Shown: positions 47,181 to 60,124, numbered from the stretch's first letter. The stretch: DNA of 64,000 bases from Thinopyrum elongatum (GCA_011799875.1 CM022303.1:194773630-194837629), one strand, 5' to 3'. Notes: a model not told the origin generated them from the sequence alone. Numbers and translations: made by a program.

Positions 47181-49200
47181 GACTCCCACTTGCACTAGAG
47201 TCAATAATCTAGTTAATGCTAATGCACTTTACACCTATGGCACATTGGTGTAAAATATGCTTCACATGTGGTATAGCCTGATGTCCAACGGATCTGACGA
47301 CTTCAGCTCCGTGTGTATCTTTGCATATCCTTGCGTTTTCACGCTTTCACAAAATTCATATTTTGTGTGGACTTGGCTTTGTATGTATGTGAATCACAGG
47401 TCGAACCTGGATTCCTCAGACTGAGTTATGGAGTAACTACCTGCAGTAGTGTCCGATTGACAAAATCCATCTTGGAACCATACTAAGTTCATGAATGAAC
47501 TATATGATTCAACATCTTCTTTGTCGCTTTAAAAGCGGCAACATACTTTGCCTCTGTTATAGAATTCGCCATAGTAACTTTTTTGGAACATTTTCCAACT
47601 AACTGTGCCACCACATTGTGTGTTACAAAAACCCTTAATTTAAATCAAAAATCGCATGGAGAAAAGATGAAGACTGTATCGATGTAACATTTTACAATGA
47701 ACTCTTCATGATCTCCGCCTGCGAGAAAACATGTCATCAGTGCTACTTTAGTACTCAATGACATCTTTCACTGTTGTCCCATGATCAGTACTTTTGATCA
47801 CTTTGGTATCTATACTCGCAACAACTTTGTAGTATTGGACATATCTGGTTGGTTTTACATACCATGGAATACATGATTAATCCAAACACGAAGGTGTGTG
47901 GAATCTCCATCATGTATTTTGCTCGTCAGTGTTTTTGGGACACCGAGTCTTGCAAAAACTCTTTCCATGTGACTTCGGCAAGAATCACTCCTTGGCGTTT
48001 TAAATGCTAAAAAGTTTTAGCATCTTGTCAATATGTACTTATTGCTTAGCCCCATTAGGTAAATCTATCTCCATAGATCATCATGCCTAATATTGAGGCT
48101 ATTTAGCCCAAGCACTTCATCGAAAAACTATTTTCAAATGAAGTCCTAATTCGTGTCAAGAAATTTATTTCCAATTAACAATGTGTCAAGAACACAAGGT
48201 TTTTAGAAATATTATTAGGCTCCCACTTACTTTCTTGAATTACAAGCATCTTCGTTACCCATTGATGAAGTCAAACCCCTTTGACCATTTTATCAAAACA
48301 CGAAGATTCCAACTCCATTTTGCTCTCTTCTGTCCATCGCTGGAACTCTGAAGTTTGCACCCTTACTAGCATCCTCTGGACAGACAAAATACCTTGGACT
48401 GTAACACATGCAAGTCCTTGGTTTCATTTCCATTAGATGGAAATCCTATTGTCATCCATGTTTCATATCTCATTATTGAAATATGTAGTAATTGCTAGTT
48501 CAACCCGAACCGACTTTAAGCATCGCTACGATGAAACAACCTCATCGTAGTCAACTCCTTGAACTTGTTATTGCAACAAGTCGAGCTTCATGGATAAAAC
48601 ATTTTTATCCGTATCAGTTTTAAGTTCCATAAAAATTCGTTAGACTCTAAGTCTTCCGAAAGGTGTATCAAGGTTTTAATCTTGAATCACTTATATGGAA
48701 ACTAACTCGGGTTGTATTGGCATTTAGCCAATTCCGGAGTCAGGGCCCATCAACGCTTCCTTGTGTATCATAGTTATACTGTTGTCTAACAACAATATCT
48801 CGTTTGCGCACCTGATAGGTTTGCACGAGCTTTGCCTATGTGGTTCAGCTGCAAGTTCGACCGAAGTCCATACAGTTTATTGTAGAGACTTCCGTATCAG
48901 TCGCAGTAGGAAACTCTGGAATCACTTCCAAGGTTCCTTTCCTTTGACCTGATGACGAAGATACTGGTTATCTCATCGAGATGCACTGTCCTCCCACTCA
49001 CCTTTTGCAAGAACAATTCTCTTTAAAAGCATACCATTTTGTGGCAAAAACCTTTGCCTCAGTATAGTGGTGGGGGAATACCCAATGACTTGGGATAACC
49101 TACAAAGTAGCACTTGTCTGATTTGGAATAGGTTTGTAACCTTTTACACAAGCCCCTTATTCCAAATGTTAAGAAAAGATATAACATGGTTGGGCGTACC
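47181..49200 (-). pseudogene. C1 RT/RNase H region, decayed
   Basis: This stretch corresponds in order and in scattered words to the copia RT and RNase H of the left-block element. For example, the bases at about 48520-48560 (AGCATCGCTACGATGAAAC..TCATCGTAGTCAACTCCTTGAACTTG) match the RT text at 3313-3360. Stops and frameshifts prevent any long translation. No catalytic motif could be read. Confidence 0.5.
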
Positions 49201-49800
49201 ATACCATGGTGTCATTTCAACAGACCCAATGGAGCTCTTTTCAGTGTAAAAGCCGCAGTCTCTAAAGCATCACTCTTTAAAAGGGATAATGGCAAATTTA
49301 TTTATGTCATCTTTGATCTTACCATGTCATAAATGGTTCGATTACATCTTCACGGACTTTCCACTTGCAGTCGTGTTCCGGGAGGTGCTAGTTATGAAAC
49401 CCCTTTCACAACTCATCAGACATTCGCTAAACTTGTAACTTAAAAATTCCTTTCTGCAATCGAATTGTAGAAACATAATTTTCTTGTTACAATAACTTCT
49501 ACTTTATATTTAAAAACCTTTCGAATGATTTCAAAAGATCCAGACTTACGTCTCATCAAGTAAATATCCATATATCTACTTGAGTCATTTCTGAAGATAG
49601 ATAAATCCACTACTTGCAACAACATTTATTGAACTACACACATCAAAATGTATGATCACCAATAAGTTTGTTGCTCGTTCCTTATGGCCTGTGAATGGTA
49701 TTTCAGTCACTTCACTTTTCGGAGGAAAGTTGCAAGTGTCAGATGATTCAAAATCAAACGACTTCAAAATCCATCATAATGGAATTTTCCATGCGGGTTT
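49201..49800 (-). pseudogene. C1 integrase fragment, decayed
   Basis: Minus frames read KERATNLLVIIHFDVCSSIN (compare the core start ERANDLLEIVHTDVSGP of the left copia) and SRYMDIYLMRRKSGSFEIIR (compare SRYGYIYLMKHKSETF). The first catalytic Asp is kept in the word HFDV, but the frame breaks repeatedly. It is clearly a copia integrase relic. Confidence 0.6.
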
Positions 49801-49888
49801 GTCCAATGTGACCAAATGCAGTGCCACACATGTGTGGTATTCTTTTAGTCTTGCGACTTTTAGCATCAGTGTAATGGATGTATCATAT

Positions 49889-50252
49889 TACTATCAATAC
49901 TCATAACATACATCCCATCTTTGATGGAAGTATGGCCCTTCATGTTATTCATAATACTGAACAACAATTGTTGTTTTTATGAACAACCCTTTTGCAACAA
50001 ACATTGTGCAATGGGCTAGAGTGTATGAAACTCTAAAATGAATTATGAAAGTAAAAACAGAGGTAATATATTATTATCATTATTCATAACATACATCTCA
50101 TTCATAATGAAAGTATGGCCCTTATGTTATTCATAACACCGAACATCAGAAGTTCTCTTATGAATAACCTTCTTGCAAGATACCTTATGCAAAGGGCTAG
50201 AGTGTGAAACTCTAAAATGAATTATGAAAGTAAATACATAGGTAATACACCG
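49889..50252 (-). repeat. Tandem duplication, about 182 bp, in C1
   Basis: Two consecutive diverged copies are present. CATAACATACATC occurs at 49902 and 50085, GAAAGTATGGCCC-like and GGGCTAGAGTG words recur with an offset of 181-183 bases. It is a simple internal duplication in the decayed interior. Confidence 0.75.
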
Positions 50253-52494
50253 ATGGAAGGTATAGTAACATTTACTATGTTCCCTGTGTGTATCTTAACC
50301 TCATTCCTGGCTAGTCTTCCAGGCCATAGTAGTTCTTACATCGAGTTGCAACAGAATGCAATCGAGTGGGTACCTTTGTGATTAACTCACAATACCCAAG
50401 AATTAGTGATTAACATGTTTAACCATAATTCCCAAGAACTATATCTTTGACCAGCCTTCTATACATCAAAAACTTGTATGACATTCATACATGAGCTGGA
50501 TATTCCAGTCTTCTCTCTTTTTGCCCTTATACTTCTAACAGTTTAACTTTCAGTATTTCTCCTACTCTCAGAAGAAGCACTCAACTTAAGAGTGGCGTTT
50601 AGCCTCGGACTTCCTAGGCGTGAAAGTTTCACTAACACCCTTAGGACACTTCCTTTCTCTTTAAGTTGTTTGTTTTATTCACCTTTCATCATATGGCAGG
50701 CGTTCTCCTGGATCCCTCTTTTATCAGTCTAATGTATAGTAAACTCCTTTACTAGTAGTTTGCAAACAAACATTGCTTTGGATATCTCATATCTTTTAGC
50801 TTTTGTCTGTCTCTGAAAAAGATTTTTAGATTCCATGAATATCACATAACTATCCAAACTTTCGAAGTTCGGGTCTCATGGAAGCAAACATATTGCACTT
50901 GACTGAAATGGAATTCTAGCTTTTGGATCAAAGGACGAGAGTCACATGATCCATAGCATTAGCGGGAGAATACAAAAAGTATGAGATAGGACAAAGTCCT
51001 TCTCGGCACTCTTGAGGACAATCCTCACATTACGTTACCAACCATAAAGTTTTAACCAGATATTTAACAGCTATTCAATTTTAATAGGGAAGGTGGAAAC
51101 GCGAGCCATTATTCTACAACTATTAGCAAATCACACTTAGACAGTGTTCAAAATTAATTGCACCGAGAATTAAACAAGTTAATTCTAAAGTGCGCTCCCA
51201 CTCAAATCAATATCTCTCATAATTGATTTTGAGTGATACAAGATCTAGACTTCAATTCATCGCCATAGAATCATCATCTCATGACGGGAATTTTAATCGG
51301 TAGGCCAACTTGCCGATCACATCTCTATGTGACTCTTGTTCATCTTTCGATGCGTGTGTTCCGAGCTCAGGACGATCCTGCCATGAACGTCAAGACAACC
51401 AAGTGATCTTGTTGCGAGGTCTGACCTCACCCACCTCACACATCCCTAATCGTTCATACCCATGCAACCATGGCGCACCCTGAAAAGTTAGGTGCCGTGA
51501 CGGTGCTACACTTGGGAGAACACTAACTACTTGATATTTTTGTGAGAGATCACCCTAATAAAAAGCGACTACTGCGCAATCAAGATGGGTGCAACATAAG
51601 GGATAAACATCTCAGGCAATTCGTAATTAACATGATATGGTATAGCCCTTTCTGACGGAGAAGTCTTTCATTTCTTCGTCTTCGGCATTCTCGTCGGTGT
51701 TCACCTTCGCGAAGATTGCCACCACCTTGTCGATGCACCAGATAATATTGCTATCTCTATAGCTAATAAATTAAGTGCATTACACAAGGTTGACTCGCAG
51801 GTCATTTAAAGTGCAATCATATGGCTCCAGCCATCATGCCGAACCATGACACGCAGGTCATGTTTAATCAATTTACATCATATAGTCATCCCATACATAA
51901 TCAAATTATTATGAGCACTGCTATACCACATCACATGCACATGCAAACCCTCCTGCAAAACCAAGTTAGACGTCTCTAATCGGTTCATGCAAAAACTTGT
52001 TTTTCGTGGCTTCTAAGGTTTCGAAACAAACCGAAGCTACCAACGTCCATCATCAAGTATGATAATTCAAGTCACTAGATTAACTTTTTAGGGTGTATGA
52101 AGCACAAGATAATAAAATCTCGAGCCCCATACTAAACTTCATCATACGCATGACCCCCGTGCAGATCAAATCTGCATTGCCCTTTTGTCTGCGAAATTTC
52201 ATCTTTCTTTTTAACTACGGTGGAATTCAATGAACTGTTAGCACTTCGTTGATCAATCAGGATCGCGGATTGCCAGAACATTGAAACTCCACCATATTGT
52301 TATCAAGATCAGAAATATGCAAATTCTAGGGAAGCAACAAGAACATCGAGTAACAGATTTCATCTGCTACCCGCACAAATAATTTTCAGCAATAGATCTC
52401 ATCTACTACCTAATTATATTGTGCAACACCCATACATCTTTATGTATTCTAGATCGCAACCTGCATCTACGCATAGCAGGACTCATGATGACAT
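50253..52494 (-). other. C1 gag/leader region, no readable gene
   Basis: Corresponds by position to gag and the 5' leader. The leader part (51160-52494) shares words with the left copia leader (GCTCCCACTCAAATCAATATCTCTC-like, GACAACCAAGTGATC). No frame of interest. The degenerate primer site lies at about 52470-52494 beside the 5' LTR (minus strand ATGTCATCATGAGTCC). Confidence 0.45.
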
Positions 52495-54662
52495 TGTAGG
52501 GGAACACAGCAGAAAACAAAAAATTTCTGACCTACGCACCAGCCCAGGACCACTAGGGAGACTGCATACAAGGTTTGATCTTTTCGTTACCGACTCGTAG
52601 CACAGCGGAAGTAGAGTCGATGATGATCGGCGGTGCAGATCCCCGCAGCTAGGATTTACAACCTCCCAACCGCGAGGATGTATACCCTCATCTGCCCCTC
52701 GGACAGCCCTTTGGGAGGCAGTCAGACAGTCCCCCGGACGGTGTCACGGACAGCCCTTCGGGAGGACCTTCGAAACTCCGACGGTCACTCGGACAACCCT
52801 TTGGGAGGACTCACAGAACTCGGACCGTCACTTGGACAGCCCTTCGGGAGGCACTCTCAAAATAGCCCCTCGGACACAAAGATTGAAACTACGACCTCTC
52901 TACAGAGTTGCACACATACGGTGTCATCTATCCGGCAGGGCTTCGCCGTCCAGAACTAGTTCCCACCGGAACCCAGACAGCCTTTTGGCTCTACGAAACT
53001 ATTTCACGGGGAGGGAGAGAGAAGCCAGATCATTGCAATGGCACTTGTATGTGAGAAGGAGTGAGTGTGGAGGGCTGCCCCTCCACCTCTATTTATAGGA
53101 AATCCCAAGGGGTAGGGTAGTTTAACACAAAAACCCAAAGTGCATATGAATGAAGTCCTTCCTCAAGGGCATAAGGGTGAAACCAAGGAACAAGAGGGGC
53201 TCCATGGTGGAGCCCCAAGTGTGGCTGGCCACCCACCCATGTGGGGCCCCCAAAGGGGCTCCTATCCATCCATGTCACACCCCAAGATCTTTTGAGCAAA
53301 GCCCCCAAAAATGGCTTTCCATAAAGTAATCCAAAAAGCACTTTCACTATTCGCGACGACATTTTTCCGCGTCCGTTCGAACTGAAAATATTTATGTGGG
53401 CTTAGAACATTTCTAGTACCCACAAAAATAATTTTCAACGCATTCCAGAACAATTTCGGTTTAGTGATTTTCATCTGCGAAAAGCATCTGAAGCGGTTCC
53501 GGCAGCTCCGAAACATTTCCGGTTTTTCTTCCAGAAAATTCCCAGAAGTTTCCAGAATGATTCTGGCACCCTCCAAGAATTATCAGGCATGTGCCGAAAC
53601 CAATTTGACTATATGGTATCCTCTGAAACAACTTTTCAGTTTCACCGGAACTCATCCGATGACCTCTCTCTTCGAAACTTTTCCGCTGTCTCCGAAAACT
53701 TTTTCTGGAAACTTTCTCTCAGACTCCCTGTCTAGTATTCAGCAGATAGATGACCCTTAAGCATGTGACCCTATAGGTTCGGTGAAGTACAGACATGACC
53801 CGGAACCCCTTCTGATCAATGATCAACATCGGAGCCGTGGAAACCCATATTGACCCCTATACCCACACGAATGAATATTCGCGTGAACCTCCAGTTGCCG
53901 TGTGCTATTCCTGTTGCTTCGCGATATGTTACAAATACTCGAGGTGAGATTTACTTGCATCCCCGTGGGTCAACAACTTGTCCACTATGCTAGTTACCTC
54001 ATTACCGGTTTTGTTCTCTTTTCTCGTTTCCGTGTTCCGGCATCCCTGTGATCAAATCACACTGTGTCTGGCCAGACGATGATGGATACCGTAACACCGA
54101 GAGGGCCCAAAGATATCTCTCCATCGTCGGAGGAGCAAATCCCAATCTTGAGCTATCAAGTTACTTGGCATACTTTTCCATGAACCCGTAAGCCGCCGTA
54201 ATAGCCATCCAATTACGGATGACGTTTAACAAACCCCAAAGTTCATGCAGCAAGCATGAAGAAACTCGATACTCTCATGGTCTAAGGAATCATGCAAATG
54301 TTAACCATCTTTGTGTTATTAACCATTAAATTGTGATGAATGTATCTAATAGCATAACATCAATTCAGGTCGATTCAACACAAGTGTTCTGCCAACAATT
54401 GTGCCCTCAAAATTGCCGGCATAGTCATGCCCATGATCAGGAAAACAGGATCATCATGCAATACTTGAGCCAGTCATAGAGGCTTGACTAGGAATTCATT
54501 TTACCATTTATTATCCCACACGTGCACATGAGTTTCCCTCCAAGCCTCGTTTTATTTGCAGACTCGAGAATCATTGCAGTTATAGCATGGAACATAAACC
54601 TAATTATGAACAGGGAGATAAACAATAACTATTATTATTGCCTCTAGGGCATATCTCCTAAA
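52495..54662 (-). repeat. C1 5' LTR
   Basis: Pairs with 45014-47180. Minus-strand TATAAATA at 53090-53097. Its outermost bases at the right are AA where the other LTR has CA, shown by the ATTGG duplication that follows. Confidence 0.9.
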
Positions 54663-54667
54663 ATTGG

Positions 54668-55021
54668 GTGGGGATCGGCAATGAGTGTGGGCGAGGAGGG
54701 AGAGCAGTCGCTTGGCTTGCGGAAGGAGATGGTGGAGGGGCGAGGCAAATGATGAATGATCAGTACCCCTTCGCGTTTTTCTCTCTTAAGGGAAAGGACG
54801 TGGGGGAGGGGCGCGACTCTTCAGAAAGTTACCGTTTTACATTAACTGCTGCAGTCCCATGCCCCCACGACCCACGGTAATTACGCGAAGTGGACGTTGG
54901 ATCGACTGGTCATCATGACAAACCGCTGCATGTGCAACATTCTCTCGCCATGTGTCCCTGCACTGTTTGGGGCCTAACCCAACGTGCCCAGCGACACGTA
55001 TGGCTCAGGCCCAGGGGCTTC
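54668..55021 (+). other. Element C, aORF upstream region and purine tract
   Basis: The part of element C beyond the C1 insertion. It holds the distal upstream region of the aORF (counterpart of 6307-6660 in element A, including the imperfect palindrome near 54779-54796). It ends in the purine tract GGCCCAGGGGCTTC directly before the 3' LTR. The C1 insertion separates this upstream region from the aORF ATG. Confidence 0.55.
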
Positions 55022-55953
55022 TGTCGGGGTACACAAATAGGGGTGTATGTTTTCCCCTGACTTGTGCACGGACAGCAACCCTCCGGTCCCGCAACTCTCA
55101 GTATCCAAGACCAGACAAGGTAGAAGAAATCAGCTCTTTGAGAAATCAAAGGGCGGATCAAGAAGACCAAGACCAACAAAAGGAGCAAGATACCACTAAG
55201 GAAAAACCACCCTTGTCGGGCAGGCGAGCCTGGCGGGGACGAGGTTGCCCCGAAGACAAGCCTCAAGATTGCCCCGGCAGGCTTGCCAGGGACGCCGAGG
55301 GCGGATTACCCCGCCAAGGCTCCACCGCTCCACCTCACAGCAACGCAAGTCATCGATTGGTGCGGTGTCGAGCCCCCAAGTGGCTAAGTGGCCATTATTT
55401 GGCATGTGGCAGCCACTTATAGAGGAAATCACCTCCAAATGACACCCGTCCAGGGACATGTCACGCTGGCAGACGAGAAGGTGGCCGAACGGCACGACAA
55501 GGCTTGCCGGGCTACGCTACGATGTGACACTAAGCGGCGCATTTAATGCGCTCTGTCCTGTCTGCAGAGTTAGGTATGATAGCACTGTTCACTATCTAAT
55601 CAGTACACAATGACTGATTTGCCATTGTGGTGACCCCTTGATCTATAAAAGGAGGGCCATGGCAACCTTAGAAAGGATTCGGACCCTTGTACACTCATAC
55701 ACGCGTAGCTGCTCTCGCCCCGAGGCGACCTTGCCGGGCTAGAGTGCTACGTCTCCACCACGGTCCTCTCATCAATCCACCAAAGCAGGAGTAGGGTTTT
55801 ACGCCTGGCGGCGGCCCGAACCTGGGTAAAAACTACCCGTGTGATCACTGTCATGCCGCTCCGCGCCCTCTGCTCTTTGTGCAATGCGTCCTTCCCCGCT
55901 GCCGAACCACAAGGGGCCGATGGCCCCATAGGTGGCCGTGTTTTCCCATGACA
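55022..55953 (+). repeat. Element C 3' LTR
   Basis: 932 bp, TGTCGGGGTACACAAATAGG to CATGACA, TATAAAA at 55644-55650. About 14 differences from the 5' LTR over the first 290 bases by eye. Confidence 0.9.
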
Positions 55954-56160
55954 AATATATAGTGTTGTGCACCATGTTTAATTAAGTAGAGATTATAGTG
56001 GGGAGAAGGGGTGTTACACCGCTGCATAGAGGGGGAGAAAGTCGGTGTTGACGATAGCAAGATTGTTGATGTAGACCGCCGTCACGATCCTTGCCCCGGC
56101 GGCACTCCAGTGCCAGCGGGAGAGAGGGGGAGAGAGCCCCCTCCTTCTTCTTCTTCCTTG
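55954..56160. repeat. Gypsy LTR fragment E, right part
   Basis: Continues LTR fragment E after element C (duplication AATAT at its start), ending in a CTTCTTCTTCTTCC-rich stretch where the CACTA element begins. Confidence 0.55.
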
Positions 56161-57450
56161 AACTACAAAAAAATACACTTCTGTGATGATACGTGTTTGT
56201 CATAGTAGGTCACGTTTTCTGTCATGCATGTACATCCATGACAATTTTATGACAGAAACAAGATAGTCATACCTGTGCTGTCGTAGAAGTGTTCCATGAC
56301 ATTACCAAAATTATCATCACAGAAGTGTCGACTTCCATGACGATAAATGGCGCGTCATGGAAGTGCTTTCGTCAAGGGTAACCGACACGTGGCATCCACT
56401 GTAACGGGTCGCCGTTAAGCTATCGGGTTCCGGTTTGGATCTGATAACCCGTTAACAGCCCGGACCAATGGGGATTTTCCACGTGTAAAATTCTCAATGG
56501 CTAGAGGAACCACGTGTCGGCTCAGCGTTGGGACATATGTCATCCACTCATTGGACGGGAGGCGCCTATGATACGCCGACACATGGCACGGCCCAACAAA
56601 GGCCCATTCAGGTGAAAAGGCCGGCCTGTTTGACTTGGTCAAAAGGTAGCTGGCCGGCCCACGAAAAGCCTGTTAACGACGTGTTCGCATATAGCCCATT
56701 TACAGCCCACTAACTCACGACCCGTTATGGCCTATCCGAATTGGGCCCAGTAGCGTTATCTGGGCTGTCCAATATGATTCCAGCCCATTGTAACTTCCGG
56801 CCCATGTATGGCCCATGACATCTTTCGACCCATATGAGGTCCTTTGTAACTCTTGGCCCTTTAAAGGCCCGTAGTGAAACTAGCCCATAATGAACAGTGT
56901 AACGCTTTACACCCATTAACGGCCCATTATTCTGTTGGGCCGTTTCCAGCCCGTGTTACCTTTCATCCTTCTAAGGGCCCATTTATTCTTGGGATCATTT
57001 CCAGCATTCGGTTACTTACGGTCCATTACTGGCCTGTTCTGCTTGTGGGCCAAATTCAGCTCGTGGTTACAGTCGGCCCGTTAACCCGTTGGGCTGTTTT
57101 CATAGCGTCATCAAATACGGCCCATTAATGACCCGTGATGCCTATCGATAGAATTAAGCCCATTATACATTTTGGCCTATTAACGTCCCGTTATGGTCGG
57201 GCCATAAACACACGATTTCCACTCTAGCCCGTTTACGGCCCATTTTGCGGACCGTCATTGGTCCACGAATAATACAGCCCGTATAAGGCCCATTGAATAT
57301 ACAACCCGTCGAGGGCCCATGGATCCTACGGCCCGTAGGAGGCCCATGGTCACTACAGCAGGTAGCAGGACCATGGTTACAACGGTCCGTATGTTGGCCA
57401 TGGTTATTGTGGCCTAGTTATAAAAAATAGGTTATTATGGCCACTAGAAA
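56161..57450. repeat. CACTA subterminal repeat region
   Basis: Dense GGCCCAT / GCCCATTA / GGGCCG words spaced about 20-60 bases apart in both orientations, especially 56690-57400. These are presumed binding sites for the element's DNA-binding protein, as known for CACTA elements in general. No gene. Confidence 0.65.
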
Positions 57451-57705
57451 AAATGCGGAAAAAGAACTGCAGTGACTACAAGCAAACAACTAAACAAGAC
57501 AATAAGGGAATAAATAAGCAAGCAACTAATGCTAGGCTATTACGGCTATTACACATATTACATCCACTGGGCATCAAAGTTCGCCACTAGTGCAAATATA
57601 GGGAACAAAGCAGCATATCACATACACTGGTTGTCAAAGTTGGCGACCAATGCAAATAAACGCTGCAGCAAAACAAGTCCAGAACTGAAACCACTTCAGA
57701 AGAGC

Positions 57706-60115
57706 TCAAGAAACAATATCCTGGGTACCCAGCATGCTGGCAAGATGCTGAGCAAGCTTATTAACTTTCTCTTGTTTGGCACTTAAATCCTCCAGCGTTT
57801 GCTGTTGCACCAGAAAGTATGCATCTGAATTCTGCAGGGACTTCCTCAATCCTTCGGCTTCGTGTCGCAGCACATCTGATCAATGTCTTTCAACTTGAAG
57901 TTGAGACTCAAGAAGACGAACTGACTCAGGCAGCGAGTTCGAAGAGCTTGTGCCAGCAGTAGTGGCCAGTAACTCGAACACTACATCTAGACAGGACTTT
58001 TGGGTTGTCTCACTATCGTCAAGATAGTTTTTATCAACTTTCTTGGAGACCAACAGGGATTTCTCACTATCTTGAACCTTATCTGCATTACTTCCTTTAC
58101 CTTTGCATAATGGGGTACTCTTCTCCAATATTTTGTCTGCATTCTAAAAGAGAAACAAGCGGACACATCACAGGTTTACCATGTTGTATATGAAACTCAT
58201 TTTGGTATAAAGTGGACATGATAACAACATGAAACAAACGTATATCTATGTACCATGGTCACTGTATGGTCTATATCATTCTAGTTTTTGTTGCCAAATC
58301 AAGATAGAGACACAGTTCAAATAATATCTATTTAAGACAAAGCAGCATAGACAGAATATAAGTGTGGGAAACTACAGAGTAATAACAACACTTGTAATGT
58401 ACATGACATGAGAACATAACTGTTTATTCAATTGAAACTGAAATCAACATAGAGCAAGTTACAACAGCAAACTAGTTAAAGAAACAGGTTTAAAACATAC
58501 CTGTTGCACCATTGGAGTTTCAATTCCATCCTTCAAATTTGAAAATAGTTGGTATGAGTAAATACAGTGATGCAAGAGCAAAGGAGTATGAACCATAGCT
58601 AGAGAACCTGACCTGAGAACAATTCTTCTTCTGCTTTAAGCGTTGAGTTGGGGTTCGGAGTGGTGGTCCTCGTGCTTTGGGCACTGCAGTTGCCTTACTA
58701 ACTGCTCGTGTTTGGTTGCTCTGTGGTGGAGTCGGTCCTGTGTCAACTGGAACTGGGTTACTATCTGCTGGGGTTGGGGTTAGAAGGGTAGGGGTACAAT
58801 CTGCAAGAGTCTGGGTTATGTGTGGTGGGGCTGGTTCTTGGGCAAGTACAACTGTAGTTCTATCTACATCGGCTGGTAGCACTATCTTTTCTGAAGACCG
58901 TGTTGTTACTCCCTTAGATACTGCCATCACCCTCTCCAATTCAAATGGCTGATAAACAAGAAAAGTAATTGAATGTACATACATTGTATGATAGACAGGT
59001 GCAATGGATAGTGGGGAATAAAAGAGGGCATGAAATAATTCACATTTATGTTGTCTAACCAAACATGATAGCATGACACAATTTCACATATATGATGGAT
59101 AACTAAACAGGATAGCATGACACAATTTCACATATATGATGGCTAACTAAACAGGATGGAAAGACATAGATCAAAATATGATGAATATGTAAACATGATG
59201 ACATGATATAACTATATAATGTGTTTATTAAATAGGTTGGCATGCCATAATTCACATACATGCCGCCTATGGAAACATGATAGCATGATATAATTCACGG
59301 ATAGAATGACATAATTCAAAATATGATGACTGTAAACACTAAACATGATGAGCTGATATAACTATATGATGTGTTTATTAAATGGGTTGGCATGCCATAA
59401 TTCAGATAGATGCTGTCTATGTAAACATGATGGCATGATATAATTCAAATATATGATTTATATACTAAGCAAGTAAGCAGATGGCAATCGCATATATGAT
59501 GTAAAAACTAAGCAATGCAAGACAACATATGCATGATATGAGTAATATAACCTTGCCAAGTTTAAGCATAGACCTCAGTGGGGAAATAGGACTGGTCATT
59601 CTCTCTGAATCCTCCTTTGAGGAGCTATCTGTAACCAGCAAGATGTCTGCTTCATATTGAAACGGACGTAGTAATACGCACTCTCCCTCGCCCCTCGACC
59701 CTTGACCCTCGACCCTCACCCATGTGGTGGACGTGCAGCAATTCATTCGGTCTCAGATATCCAGAACCATAAACTGTAGTACCATTATTGCTCGACTTCC
59801 CAAAGAGGCGAAGAGCCAAGCGCAAGGTTAATATTTTTGAGATGCCAAGCGCAAGGTTTATAGGAGAATGAGTAGTAGTAGTACTAGTAGTACGTACTGT
59901 ACCAGTGGTACGTACTGTATGAGGAAGAAGGCAACAAGAATGTATGTTTTGCGTGACAGTCTCTTCTTACAGGACGTGCTAGACCTAGTGGACCTCATTG
60001 TTGCAATGGGAGTACTATCATAGATGGCACGATTCAGAGTGGTTGGCAGCGGGAATAATTCAGAGCTGCTTAGTCTTAAACCCCATGAAGAAGTCCCATC
60101 GAAAGGAATAGCCAT
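57706..60115 (-). pseudogene. CACTA accessory gene (TnpA-like position), multi-exon
   Basis: Well supported exons are 59552 back to about 59740 (...SPLRSMLKLGK), 58948-58613 (PFELERVMAVSKGVTTRSSEK ... TPTQRLKQKKNCSQ), a 30-bp micro-exon 58530-58501 (DGIETPMVQQ), and 58143-57706 (NADKILEKSTPLCKGKG...). All joins are GT-AG and phase 0. A first exon from ATG 60115 (MAIPFDGTSSWGLRLSS) is likely, but its 3' border is unclear. The last exon has one TGA at 57880-57882, then continues 57 codons (heptad-like SAKQEKVNKLAQHLASMLG) to the end. The middle is Pro/Thr-rich. No catalytic domain; a role as the element's regulatory DNA-binding protein is inferred from position. Confidence 0.6.
59060..59460. 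repeat. AT-rich tandem repeats within CACTA gene intron
   Basis: GATAGCATGACACAATTTC repeats at 59067 and 59111 (44-bp offset). A longer unit with ACTATAT(A/G)ATGTGTTTATTAAAT and GGTTGGCATGCCATAATTCA repeats with a 150-bp offset (59211 and 59361). Lies between exons of the accessory gene. Confidence 0.7.
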
Positions 60116-60124
60116 CCTCTGCAC

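Larger units (their letters stand above)
45014..54662 (-). mobile_element. C1: nested copia retrotransposon with decayed interior
   Basis: A minus-strand copia element inserted in element C with a perfect duplication ATTGG (45009-45013 and 54663-54667). LTRs 45014-47180 and 52495-54662 are near-identical in layout (2167 and 2168 bp). The 5.3-kb interior is related to the BARE/Angela group: purine tract CAAGTGGGAGTC, decayed RT near 48500 and integrase near 49450-49750. It has no long frame. It could have moved only with enzymes from another element. Confidence 0.85.
38850..55953 (+). mobile_element. Element C: aORF-only Tat-like gypsy element carrying a nested copia
   Basis: Second member of the element A group, in the opposite orientation. 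LTRs are 38850-39781 and 55022-55953 (932 bp each) and the duplication is AATAT (38845-38849 and 55954-55958). Primer site and purine tract put the sense strand on plus. The interior holds only a short sense frame and, on the minus strand, the aORF (44976-40968). A 9.65-kb copia element (C1) has inserted about 35 bp upstream of the aORF ATG, splitting its upstream region, which resumes at 54668. There is no gag-pol. Confidence 0.88.
56161..60124 (-). mobile_element. CACTA transposon, one terminus and accessory gene
   Basis: It starts AACTACAAAAAAATACACTTC, one base from the CACTA terminus CACTACAA. The first 1.3 kb is subterminal DNA with repeated TGTCAT/ATGACA words and very many GGCCCA/TGGGCC words in both orientations, typical of CACTA elements. 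A minus-strand multi-exon gene follows (57706-60115). The catalytic transposase and the second terminus are not in the window, or not recognisable, so the right border is arbitrary here. Probably non-autonomous or incomplete. Confidence 0.65.
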
